The position numbers and the translations under genes were made by a program. From positions 74,458,177 to 74,522,176 of the forward strand of contig NC_080582.1 in the NCBI RefSeq assembly GCF_029962835.1: DNA of 64,000 nucleotides, read 5' to 3'. The notes under the pieces were generated by a model that had not been told where the DNA came from, did no database searches, and was given only the letters and a program-made list of their open reading frames with translations. Every line of letters begins with the position of its first letter. Within the stretch, counting starts at the first letter, position 1. The stretch is from Magnolia sinica. Lineage: Eukaryota > Streptophyta > Magnoliopsida > Magnoliales > Magnoliaceae. Below, one piece after another: positions 36,097 through 47,292 of this stretch.

Positions 36097-38894
36097 ATTA
36101 GCTCAACAGGCAATCAGTCGTGTTCCCAACTAAGAGTCGCTCTATTTCGATGCCAAGGGTTAGTGGTTTTTGTCACGCCTCAAACTCAAAAACCAAGCTC
36201 ACAAAATTTTCGATCGCCGAATCCGGCCGCAACAGCCTCCGTAATACCCCGTTCTCGGTTCCTGGCACCCATATACCAGGTTCCGATCCTGGAATCCTAC
36301 AAGGAGGATTTTTAATATGAATTTAATTCATAATAAGCATAACCCATGAACAATAACCAAGATACCATCACAAAATTCACTATGATCAAAACTTTAATGT
36401 ACAATGTGCATAAAGAAAAAATACAATGATAATAATAACGGAAACTCTTGAAGCTCGACTGCACGCTCCTACACCTACTAAGCTACGGATGCGTCCTGGC
36501 GTCATCTGCACGCATCAATCGTGCATAAGATTATAGAGAGCTTAGAGGGTGGTGAAAGTGCGTGCGCAATATAAGCGTGCTCAGAATGTAATATAAGAGT
36601 AATGTGGAATATGTTGGCGAATCCATGTGAATGATGTCGGCCATACCAAGGCCATGCGATGCGAGATGCAACTCAAGCATACCAGTCTTCATCTGAATCC
36701 ACATATCCATGCAGCTCATCACTAGAGCATCAATATCAGTACAGTTCTCTCACTGGACAATCACCGGGGTTTAGTACACTCCAAATGACACTACTCCTTT
36801 CCCAGGCGCGCAGTCCAAGTGAGCATAAGAAACCTCACTATCCGTCTGGACAATAGCCTGTCAATATCTATCCAGCACATCCATAGCAGACCCATTTATG
36901 AGCTGGTCATACTCACCCTAGTAATTGCCCTCTACCCTCGGGCGGGTAAGGCCACACCCTTTTCCAACCGACCACGACATGGTGGGAGACACGGCCTCCT
37001 GGTATTCGGCCCTCGTGCGCTCATGTATCCACTCGGTTTCAATGTTAGAGTGTCTTTCGGTACTATCAGGTTTAGAGATTTTCACCCAGGGATATATATG
37101 GCACCCCGATGCTAATAACAATATTTCTGGTGTCCAATCTTACCATCTACGATATGCCTGTAGAGGCTACGACCCTGATATCGCTAGGGCGTACAGTAAT
37201 CACAACACATAATGTGAGACAATATCTGCTTATTAGGGAGCCCTATAATAACCTGCCTAATGACATATGCAATAGTCAACCACATCTCATATCAAGCATA
37301 CAGATGATGCGTATGGGCATGTATCATAATGATATACTAAGCATACTTGTAATTAGTATTGACAACTGGTATCGATAATCGGCATCGATAATCGGCCTAT
37401 ATGTAATGCGGGGTCCATAGATAAACAGCCGATCGGAACCATAATATAAAGATTAACCCTCGGCCGTGAATATATAAATTCCAGTAACACGGAGTCTAAG
37501 GCAAGGATGAACCATGCAACATCAATGAGGCCCAATATTTTGGGTTAATCTAGTAAGAGAATGATGAGAATGGGCCTATCAAGGCCTAAAGGAAAGTTAC
37601 AATGTGGACATTTAACCATCATTATCCATCAATGTAAACATTTAACCAACATTGCTCCCAAGGAGTAGCCCACATAGGCCACACGTATAGTGGGCCCATG
37701 TAACACCCCGTACCTCTGGTACACGGGTGTTACCTTCCTAAACATGCATCAACAGAAAGCAGAATTGACTAATTAAATAGTTTGAACTTAACGCATGTAG
37801 GATGAGAGTTCCAGCCAGCATTGTGGCCATCCATCAGGGGGCCCTAGGAGCTGAGACGAACTCCATGACGGCAGGAACCCCGACTGGGCCTCAGTCCCGC
37901 CCCAAATTGGGCAAGAACACCTAGGCAAGGATCCTCAGAGGGATGAATGGATTAGATTTGCCACGAACATCTTGGTGGGCCCCACATGGAGTGCGTGTGC
38001 ACTCCACCTAATGGTGCACGATGTGCGCTAGGACGTTAGGACCAGTCAAAGGTGCCTAAACGAAAAAGAGAAAAACAGACCATTCCCGCCCGTTTAGAAA
38101 TTCAAACTTCTAATCTTTGAGCTCCAAAGTGGCCCACCCTAGCCACTTTCTGAGCAATCTGAGCGGTCCAATCGACTCATGGGCCCCGACTCAACAAAAC
38201 GGTATAGGCTTTTGAGCCCATGCAAAGGGACGAGAAAGATAGGTTGCAACCGTCCAATGCATTGCACATGGCGGATATTCGCGTGGGACCCATCGAGACC
38301 CCATGGGTGGCCCGTGATCATCCTGATCAGGCTATCCCAACCATCCATCGCCAGGAAGAGCCATGCTCTCTCTTTTTCAGAAATGGTTGAGCAAGGCCTG
38401 CCCATGATAAAGTTAAAAAAGAAGTTTTCTCTCTTTGGGAAGGGAGTGCTGGTGTATTTCTAGCCATTCTTGGGGCCATGTGGCGCCATCCCAGCCGCTG
38501 GTTCTAGACGAGATGAGAAAGAGAAGAGGGAGCGTATCATCTCACGAGAAATGGAGATTCTCGTGAGATAAATCGAAATTAACGTTTGGGGTCCAAAAAG
38601 TGGACCCCACATTGATCAGAGATCTCATCTGGTCCATCCAAACGGACCAGATTTCAGGAATATACTACATCTAGGGAGTTGCCATTAATGGCTCCCTCAA
38701 CTTCTCCGTTAAACCATTCGAACCCAACCACAAGATGGGCCCTACCAAATCAAAAAAGTTACTTTTCTGGTAAGCCCGGGTGTCAGCTACCCATCCTAGT
38801 GTGTGGATGGGCCCCATGCAAGGCCACTTTTTTATCATCACCATTGCAAGGGCGATCGTTCTTTCCCAACCGTTGAAGCCTTCTCTCCCACTGC

Positions 38895-38902
38895 TATAAA
38901 TA
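38895..38902 (+). promoter_or_regulatory. TATA box of solo LTR
   Basis: GCTATAAATAGGGCCC, about 40 bp upstream of the GA-rich leader, as in the other LTRs here. Confidence 0.55.
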
Positions 38903-38936
38903 GGGCCCTGTAGCCTTAGGATTCGCACCAAGGAGA

Positions 38937-38975
<39 letters not shown>
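38937..38975. repeat. GA microsatellite
   Basis: Nearly pure GA run in the LTR leader. Confidence 0.9.
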
Positions 38976-38979
<4 letters not shown>

Positions 38980-41900
38980 AGTCTGTGGGTCGACTCAGTT
39001 GAGTCAGAGGAGGTAAGAATCGTGCCTCCTTCCAGAGTCGAAACTACGAGGTAACCATCTACCCTTCAGCTACACCTAGTTGTTATAGACATAAACAGCA
39101 AAGCAAGGTCCGATCCAGCCTCCACAATAGTTGTGTCTTAGGCCGAAGCTAGCTTTCATCTTAGCCAAGTTAAGAACCGAAGCCAGCCTACGCCATGGCT
39201 GTGTTTTGGGCCGAACATCCGGCTATAATCCATCGGGAAGGCAGCCTCTGAACGAGCCAAACAAATGGTAGTGTTTCGAACTGAAACCCGGTAAGATAGA
39301 AGCTCCGTTTTGAGCTGGAACCTGGCCAAGCAATGGCCATGTTGCAGGTAGAGAACAAGCCAATCAATGGCTGTAATTCGGATCACAACAGAGGCCAGGT
39401 AACAAGTCAGTTCCAGACTGAGACCGGGCTAAGAAATTCCCCCGTTTTGGACCGAAACTATGGTAGAAACCGCACCTCTGGTGGGCCGTAGATGGGTCTC
39501 AAATCGAGCCTTAGACTCAGCTAATAACAGGCCCTGAACTAAGCTGCAAGCGCCCTTTACCTAGGCCCTGCAATGGGCTCAAATCGGCCTTTGAATAGGC
39601 TCCGAAACCCAGTCGAAAATAGGCCTTTGAGAGGTCTTGTTTTTGGGCCGCAGGAGCTCTAGCAATTGGGTCTTGAATGCAGCTGGAGTCAGCCCATATG
39701 CAATCCCGATTTCACATCAGTGGGTTGTGCCACATTGATCAGGGTGGGCCGCCCCTGAAATACATTCCAGCGGGCCTCACCATGTTACAGCAGGCCACCC
39801 CTGAGAAAGCTCTCAGTGGGCTGCACTGCCAAGTGGGCCTCACCAGGTATGAAACTCAGGAGGGCCGCACCCCACTTAACAGTGGGCCTCACCTGCAGTG
39901 AGCCACACCTCATCTGAACCTCAGGTGGGCCACACCACCTAGCTTAATGGGCCCTACCTTAAGCCACAGTGGGTCGCACCTGAGATAAATCTCAATGGAC
40001 CGCACTCAGTCTACGGGCCTAGAGTTGAGCCACCATCAACTTCAACAGCCCACCTATTGGTTGTGTACATGGAGCTATGGTTGGGCCAGGACGAGCCCAG
40101 CCCAGTCCTGGTATAGCATTTGGTCAGCTAGGCCAGAACAAGCCCAGCCCAGCCGGCCTCTGGGCAGCAAACCGCTGGGCCAGAAACGGCCCAGTCCAGG
40201 CCACGTTGGGCGGGCCATGGCTGGTGGGCTTGTTCGCCCCAATTCGGGCCCAAACTCTCTAGGTATTTTTGGTCTAATGTATATCAGTTCTCTAGGTAGC
40301 TGCCTGAGTAACTTGGAGTCACCCACTACACACAAGGACTCAAATCAAGGGATGCACTGCTATCTGTCTGGTGATGATTTTCTTCCCCTTGAGCTTTCCA
40401 TCTCTAAACTAGATTAACGATAGACTTTTATAACAATTGGAGTGGATAATTATTCAACTTGTTGCTTGGAGTACAGGCCCTTTTGCCCTGTTTAACTATT
40501 GATTAACTATTGTTTATGTAATGTAGACGTAATCAAAGTCTTAATCTATGTCATAGGACCGATCATTTAAGTTGTTTACGCTATCACATGTTATTGGAAT
40601 TCATTAAATCGCTTGATTAGTTCTATCTAAAAGCATGTCTTAGACTCTTGATCAGCTTACTATAATTACGTGTTTAGATTTTATAAGTTATATGCACTTA
40701 ACTCTTGGATTGTATACATACCTAAGTTCTTCCTTAAGTATTGAATCATACTTACATCTTCATGTTGCATCCTCATATGTTTGTATTAGTTGTAAGACAC
40801 GTCTTGTTAAAATCTCTCCGTAGAAACTCCTACTTTAAAAGATTCCGAGCTTAGAGTGTAACGGAACGGATTTGGATGAAATTAGACTCTCAACATGGAG
40901 GTTATGATTAGTGGCATTTAAGTTGTGAGGCTTACCACCTATGGAGTGATTCCACTTACCTGACCATGGAATGAACCTAACAACATTTATTCCCTTCGTC
41001 GTTTACTCGTATTGATGCATACATACTATCTCATTTTAGTCATTGTATTTAATGATTTTGATACTTCATTCCTAGTCAACATATGATGGTAGGTCTCTTG
41101 TATTAAGAATTGATTGGCGACGTGTTGATGGGCTTTATACACACCCTGAGGTGGTAGCTTCATGAGCCGATGATAGTGGTATGGGACCTATGCCCGAGCT
41201 GTCGGCCTACGCTAGCGACTAGCCCCCATAGTGACCTTTGAACTTATTTAAATTGGTTGTTTGTAATTGGACTAATAACGGGTTGGCTAATCATGCATAC
41301 ATAGCACAGACCAACATCTATTACTATCGTACGTGATGTACGTATTTGTCCAACTAGATGCTTTTCCCAAGTCGATGATTACATGAGTGACGAGCCCAAT
41401 GTCCGCACGGATAAGCATCCCCAGGGCGATGATTGCATTCACACATCCATGCACATAATAAGACTGCATTTGCTATGTTTTGGATTGCCGGTATGTTTTA
41501 TGTTATTTCTTATTTATGGCGGAAGTGTGTAATCTTGAGGGGAGATCACACTAAGCTAGTCACTCATTTATCAATGTTCAACCATAAAGAGGACACAGGT
41601 GTAGAGACAGGAGTCTACGCAACAGACTTCAGGGCTATTGAAGTTGGAGCATATGAGAAGCCTTACAAGGAACATCCGCACCAGGAGGCGGCTACATATT
41701 ATAGCCTCAACCAATAGATTTCTTTTATGATAGTTTATTTGGAAATATTACATTTGAGGACTTTGTATGTGGCCTCTAGCTGAGTGGTTCAGGATATTGT
41801 TTCCTGTTTGATCATATTTATGTTATGGTTGTTTTTCCACTACTTGCACTTTGATTTTCCATTTATTACCATTATTATTCAGTTAACTCCTGGGTTTTGG

Positions 41901-42180
41901 GGATATAGGTCGTGTACTCGAGTTCTGAAAATCGGGGCGTTACAGCCCATGGCCTCACATAATGGCCTAATATACATCGCCATGGGCCTAATACACATCA
42001 TGATGGGCCTCACTCATTGGCCACATATGCATCACATTGTGCCTCATCATATGGGCCTCATATACATTAAATGGGCTGCAATACATGGGCCTCATATACA
42101 TCAAATAGGCCGTAATACATAAGCCCCAAATACATCACAATGAGCCTCTCATATGGGTCCAAGATGCATCATATCAAGGT

Positions 42181-42317
42181 GGGCCTTAATGGATGGGCCA
42201 CAAATACGTCAAGGTGGGCCTCATGGATGGGCCACGAATACATTAAGGTGGGCCCCATGGATGGGCCATAAATGCATCAAGGTGGGCCTCATGGATGAGC
42301 CACAAATACATCAAGGT
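42181..42317. repeat. 34 bp tandem repeat, four units
   Basis: Four consecutive units of 35, 34, 34 and 34 bp, each starting GGGCC and ending ATCAAGGT or a one-base variant, with GATGGGCCACAAATAC in the middle. This is the best-preserved part of the LTR minisatellite that also occurs at 25470-25830. Confidence 0.85.
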
Positions 42318-42945
42318 GGGCCGCATCACATGGGCCGCACCATCTATACCATTCATCTATTTAACAGATCATTTTAGAGCATTACCCAAAAATGAATTAC
42401 ATTGAAAGATCATTTGGACCATACCATAAATAACAGTGGAGATAAAGTTTTTGATCATAGCAGATTTTGTGATGGTGTCTTGGTTATTGTTCGTGGGTTG
42501 TGCTTATAGTTATGCTTATTACAAATCAAATTCATGTTAAAAATCCCCCTCGTAGATCGGAACCTGGTATATGGGTGCCGAGAGCTGAGAATGGGGTACT
42601 ACGAAGGTTGTCGATGGCGGATTCAGCGATCGAAAATTTTGTGAGCCCGGTTTCCGAGTTTGGAGCATGATAGTTTTGGTTTGAACCGGAACCAATCAAT
42701 TCTAATATGTCTGCATCTTCACATGTGTATTATATGACCAAATTCCAGACCAACGATGGGCTTGTTACAATCATTTTGTCAAATATTACATATGTACACT
42801 AAGGGATAGTTTGATTTTCTAATAACAATGGTAATTTATGGTAAATGGGTAATAATTATTTACCTTTGAATTTACACATGCATTTTGAAAAGCTGATGTT
42901 GACGGCCGCTACTTTCACGTCACCCAATTAGAAAAACGTTACATT

Positions 42946-43355
42946 TGTAGAGCCTACCATGATATACAAGTCTTATCCACACCGTTCATCCCTTTAGCCA
43001 GCTCATTTCATGGCATAAGCCAAAAAATGAGGCAGATATAAAGCTCAAGTGGACCACACCGTAGAAAATAATGAGAATTGAGCTCCTACTATTGAAAGCT
43101 TTTTGAGGACCCAGAAGTTTTGGATCAAAAAGATATTTTTGTTTTCCTTTTATTTATGACTTCATGACCTTATAAATAGGTTGGATGACAAATAAACATC
43201 AATGTGGGCCTTAGGGAGAAAATAGCTTTGTTTCTTAAGGGGTGGCCCACTTGGCTTTGCAATTTGCTTCATTTTTAGACTCATACCCTAAAATGTGCCA
43301 TTAAAAAGGTTGGATGGTGTGAATAAATCACATACATCACATTGGGGCCCACAGG
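42946..43355. mobile_element. Palindromic GTGGGCCCCAC repeat
   Basis: Begins GTAGAGCCTACCATGATATA and ends ACATCACATTGGGGCCCAC. In between are CATAAGCCAAAAAATGAGGC, AGAAGTTTTGGATCAAAAAG, GGTTGGATGACAAATAAACA and the mirrored TTGCTTCATTTTTAGACTC. Confidence 0.7.
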
Positions 43356-45257
43356 TTTAAATCAGCAAAAACATGGTTTTTTGGATGGATTTTCGAGATG
43401 TAACGTGATTTCAAAGAGGTGAAGTTAGTCATAACTAAATTTTTTACACGTATTTACTGGAAAACTTAAAAATCAAATAGCCACTAATTTAAAATATTAA
43501 ACTGACTTAGGATATCATACACAGTCCTTCAAATATATTGAAAATTTTCATTGAATATCAATTTCTCCTATTTACCCCATCCAACGGAATATTTGAATTT
43601 GGATGTATTTCATTAACTCCCATCCAAACACAACCAAGTAAATTATTTGCACTTGAAATGGGCCTAAATATGAAATGAATTCTATTTACCACCATTTTCG
43701 CCCCCGTGTGACCTTGACTCAAGCGAGTCCCGTCTCGACTCACGGTTGAATGAGTCGATCCGGCTCTCCCATTCTTTTAACCAGACTGCCCAAGCATGAT
43801 CCGCACTCTATGGTCGGATATTCTTCCGTAGAGATGACACGTGTAAAGTTATCATTGGATTTTCTAAATTATATTTTCTCAATGATGATGTTGAAACTTC
43901 AAAGAATCAATGCCTTGCACAGATCATTTTTGTGCATGTTTTTTAATGACATGTTACATCAAATGGCCCATTTTTAATGGTTGTAGTCAATGAACCCTTC
44001 TTTTGAAGATTGGTCCGAATATGTCGACGTTCAAAAGAAAAGTGAAATGTGGAATATTTTATTCTAATACAAAGCATTGGGTTTTAGATTCTCAGGCAAT
44101 ATGATATGGTAGTATGTATGGAATGTGTATGTACTTGCAGCCTTAGTTTTGTTTGGGCAGAGTCATGTTACTGTCATCTAGGCCGTTGATTTTATTGGTG
44201 TCAGGGTGGATAGACCATGCCAGGAAAATCTTATAGATGGAGCAGTCCTGGCCTTTGATTGGTAGTCTACAGATGGATGGTTAATAAAAGAATTACAAAA
44301 AATGACAGGGGTTTGGATGTTAAGGGCCTGTTTGATTTTGGAAGGAAATGGTAACTATCGGGTAAAGAAGTAATAATTACTTACAGGAATTACCCCATCG
44401 TTTCCTGCGCCTGCATTCACGGCTTAGATTTTTGGCGTTAAATTCGAGGATGTCTGCCAAATGAACATAGGGCCTACAGTGATGTACGTGATGTATCAAC
44501 ATCGTTTATCCTATGCGTTAGCCTGATTTAGGCCATGAACCCAAAATTGAGGCCATGAACCCAAAGATTCTTCGTTTCGGGAGAGTTTAGAGCCATGGAG
44601 TTGGCCTGGCCTTTTTAGCTCAGAACAAATGGGGTGTGCTTGGTAGGACCCATTTCACTTATAGTTCATGGGCTATGATTAGGCTCGTTTAAAGGACCAC
44701 TTGGCTCAGCCAGGCCTTCCAAAATAGAAATGCTGTTGTCGGGCTTTGATGAGTTGAATCTCAGACCCATTTCACTCACTTGACTTGTCGTGGTTGTACA
44801 ACGGCCCAGATGGGTCCCATAGTATAGTGGCCCACCTGTGCTATCAAATGTCCTAGAATCTCAAAGTCCTGTGCGTGGCCCACAATATCAATGGTTTGGA
44901 TACTAAGCAAAGGGCATCCTTTCAATCCTGACAGTTGTTCCTTTACTATCATCCATTAGACCCAGCCATCGGACGGGCTCAGCCCTAGATTTTGAACTGG
45001 TCGACCGAGGCTATTAAAACTTTTGATTTTGCTGGGTCCAGGCTCAGCCCTTTGCCTGCCTTACTAACCATGGATGCCCCCCAAAAATCTGAGATTGAAA
45101 GATCCCAGCCACTAATTTTTGGATATTTTATTTTTCAGTAGAATATGGACCTTTGCGTTGGAAATCCTTAACTCATGAGGGAAAAAACAAAGTCCGCACT
45201 GATATTAGAGAGAGGTGGTGGCCCACCATAGACGCCGTGGAGGACTATCAATGTGAT
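43356..45257. other. Intergenic, no gene recognised
   Basis: Mixed AT-rich DNA. A GGGCCTGTTTGATTTTGG string near 44322 resembles a MITE end and GGCCATGAACCCAAA is directly repeated at about 44532 and 44553. No coding sequence with a recognisable domain. Confidence 0.45.
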
Positions 45258-45764
45258 TAGGTGCAGCCCCTGCCTCACCCAAGCCAGTGCGGCACTTTCC
45301 GTGGGGCCCACCTAGATGTGTGTATTCTATATCCACGCAGTCCATCCATTTTCCGAGAGCATTTTAGGGCATGGTCCAAAAGATGAAGAAGATCCAAATC
45401 TAAGGTGGACCACACTATACGAAACAGTGGTGATTGAATGCCCTACCATTAAAAAGCTCCTAGGGCCACCTTAATGTTCAGTTAATGTTTATTTGCCATC
45501 TGTTGATAAGGTTACACAAACCTCGATTAAGGTGGAAAAAAAGTATAATCTTTATCCAAAACTTTTGTGGCTCATTAATGGTCATTCACCACTATTTCCT
45601 ATGGTATGGTCCACCTTAGAATTGGATCTTCTTCATTTTTAGCTCATGGCCCAAGATGATCTGAAAAACGGATGAACGGCGTGGATGCAGAATACATACA
45701 TCAAGGTGGGCCCCACTGTAAGGGCCTCACCTTATTGGGTGAGGTCGGGCCACACCTAATCGGC
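45258..45764. mobile_element. Palindromic GTGGGCCCCAC repeat, full-length reference copy
   Basis: About 507 bp and clearly palindromic. The outer ends GATTAGGTGCAGCCCCTGCC and (inverted) CGATTAGGTGTGGCCCGACC bracket inner arms beginning GTGGGGCCCACCTAGATGTG and ending TACATCAAGGTGGGCCCCAC. The arms continue through GTCCATCCATTTTCC, ATTTTAGGGCATG and GGTGGACCACAC, mirrored on the right. The central spacer of about 150 bp contains AAAACTTTTGTGGC. Non-coding. This structure, long inverted arms plus spacer, defines the family. It lies about 330 bp upstream of the Yip1-like exon. Confidence 0.85.
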
Positions 45765-45866
45765 TCCCATCAATGGGCAGATTCCAATCGGGTCCTATAG
45801 CACCCTACCCTGGCTGATCAGATTAGGTCTTGCCTGGTCTTAGAACTTGTTGAACTGAACAGATCC

Positions 45867-45969
45867 GATTGGTTGGCACTCCGTTTGTTTGTCACGTATG
45901 AAGTATGTGTGCGTGCTAGAATTGAAATAAGCATATGTATCCACATATATGATGAGAATTTGAAAGTTT
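45867..45969. repeat. Direct repeat copy A, upstream of Yip1-like exon
   Basis: From TTGGCACTCCGTTTGTTTG to GATGAGAATTTGAAA. Nearly identical to 47020-47123, differing by a few substitutions such as GTATGTGTGCG against GTGTGCGCACG. It ends about 130 bp before the start codon at 46097, so it lies in the likely promoter or 5' leader. Confidence 0.9.
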
Positions 45970-46096
45970 CGAATGTAAATAAATTCCCATCCTCGGTCGT
46001 GGAGTCTCCTCGCTTGCTCCCCGGGGGTCTTCAACACGTTAGATCTGCTGCAGAGAAGAAAAAAGAAAAAAACGAAAAAAAGAAAAGAAGAGAAAA

Positions 46097-46153
46097 ATGA
46101 TGTCGAGCGGCTATACCAGTCTCGACAATCAAAAGGTTTCCGGATCCGTACCT
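46097..46153 (+). CDS. First coding exon of a Yip1-family (YIPF-type) membrane protein, orphan
   Basis: The 19 codons read MMSSGYTSLDNQKVSGSVP, followed directly by GTAAGATC, a good splice donor in phase 0. From memory this closely resembles the N-terminus of plant Yip1-domain proteins, whose next residues begin AVPDPG. Family members are Golgi/ER multi-pass proteins acting in vesicle traffic with Rab GTPases. The upstream sequence looks like a 5' leader: a CT/GC-rich stretch, then a purine-rich AAGAAAAAAG run up to ATG. No later exon (the acidic linker, YFDVD segment or membrane helices) was recognised before the eIF5A gene. Either the intron is very long and I missed the exons, or this is an orphaned first exon. 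Intact splice signal, but function doubtful. Confidence 0.55.
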
Positions 46154-47019
46154 GTAAGATCTTCTTTCTCTGTCTATCTGTGTCTCTGTCTCTGTAATCA
46201 GATCTCATCAGATCGAGTTTTCTATGTATGGGTTTGCTGGAGTGAGTTGATATGGTTTATAAACCCATCCAGGTCCTCCTTTTATAGGTTATGGTGGCTA
46301 GGGGGTTATGGTCCAAATACTTAAATTCCATTAAGCCATTTCTGGTTGTTGGAAAACTGGCCGTTTTATGGCCATTTTCTGACTATTGTGCATGGGCCAT
46401 TAAGCTGCTGCATGTTGACTGTTGTGAGACAACAACTAGCCGTTTTCTAGCTGTTGGGCTAGCCATGCAGTAGTTACAGCTGGACCCTGCACTAATGGCT
46501 CAGTTGTTATAGTTTTTGTTGCAACGGCTCTTTTCAGTCCCTCTATTTATATTGAGAGATTTCTCTCCCAGTCCTTTAGTCTCTCTGCTAACCAGCCACC
46601 CGCTATAGCCACTTAGTCGCACCGCGACTCGCACACATCTTGCTCTGGTTCGCAGTGAAGTGCAAAGTGCGCCACTAGCGCCTCTATAGCCACACTGCCT
46701 CACATGCCCACGCCCTCGCACCGAGCCCGAGACCGAGACCGTGCCCGAGCGCTCGCGCTCGCGCGGGTGTTCCAGTGCTACGCACTATAACATGCAAGGT
46801 CCATAGTCCATGGATTAGGTAGGTAAATATTATAATACTCCACATCCTTCAAATAAACCATAGATTTTTCTCTTCTATTTTCCATGTGGGACTATTCCCA
46901 AAAACCCACAAAAAAGTATTTTTCAAAATAACTTTTTATATATTATATATTATTTTATTATTGAAATATATTTTATTAAAATTAATATTTTTTGCAACGT
47001 TAGTGCCATGTGAGGAGAA
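46154..47019 (+). other. Putative first intron sequence with unassigned GC-rich insertion
   Basis: After the splice donor comes a T/C-rich stretch, then from about 46270 DNA of a different character. A GC-rich block at 46690-46770 contains GAGCCCGAGACCGAGACCG and GCTCGCGCTCGCG. It is followed by very AT-rich DNA (46880-46990). No exon or element could be assigned. Confidence 0.35.
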
Positions 47020-47123
47020 TGGTTGGCACTCCGTTTGTTTGTCACGTATGAAGTGTGCGCACGTGCTAGAATTGAAATAAGCATATGCATCCACATATAT
47101 GATGAGAATTTGAAAAGATTGAT
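47020..47123. repeat. Direct repeat copy B, downstream of Yip1-like exon
   Basis: Second copy of 45867-45969, about 1.15 kb downstream in the same orientation. It is preceded by the purine-rich GTGAGGAGAA. Confidence 0.9.
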
Positions 47124-47292
47124 CGCATACTCAACCACTTGCATACTTTTATAATAATCAAGTGATGATCATTAGGTGCAGTTCTTCCTCCATTGTAGAC
47201 TTGGATTGCAATTATGAAATATTAGTATGAAACGCCTTGCTCTATAGATTTTCCCTACTAATTATAAATATCTCCTATTGTTGTTATTGATA

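Larger units (their letters stand above)
37699..41944 (+). mobile_element. Solo LTR, 4.2 kb, TSD GCCCA
   Basis: Starts TGTAACACCCCGTACCTC, ends AATCGGGGCGTTACA, with perfect five-base duplication GCCCA (37694-37698 and 41945-41949). The uninterrupted target, GGGCCCATGGCTTC, is present in the sister LTR at 25491-25504. It contains a TATA box (38895-38902), a GA run (38937-38975) and repeats of GGGCC(T/G)CAC between 39700 and 40000. No primer site, polypurine tract or pol. The 140-codon frame at 39995-40417 is rich in AQPS from repeated GCCCAGCCCAG and is not a gene. Confidence 0.85.
36171..42672 (-). mobile_element. Rearranged LTR of TGTCATGCC family with inverted ends, TSD GTTTT
   Basis: Sister of the 10831 LTR. 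It is collinear with it from TGTCACGCCTCAAACTC through the CTCGGGCGGGTAAGGCCACA and TTTAACCAACATTGCTC landmarks and the minisatellite up to about 42440. There the sequence switches to an inverted copy of its own left terminus (42443-42672 against 36171-36392, about 80% identical). Flanks are GTTTT at 36166-36170 and 42673-42677. Own sequence is about 2.25 kb after removing the solo LTR at 37699-41944. No coding capacity. Confidence 0.7.

Noticed and set aside
39995-40417. 140-codon open frame on the plus strand
   Set aside because: It lies inside the solo LTR 37699-41944, in DNA made of repeated GCCCAGCCCAG and GGGCC strings. No domain, and a minus-strand frame of similar quality overlaps it.
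42181-42317. CRISPR-like spacing of 34 bp units
   Set aside because: Units are contiguous without unique spacers, and the genome is plant nuclear.
45873-46208. Coding frames spanning the Yip1-like leader on both strands
   Set aside because: They run through purine-rich leader DNA and lack any domain; only the frame from 46097 with its splice donor matches a protein family.
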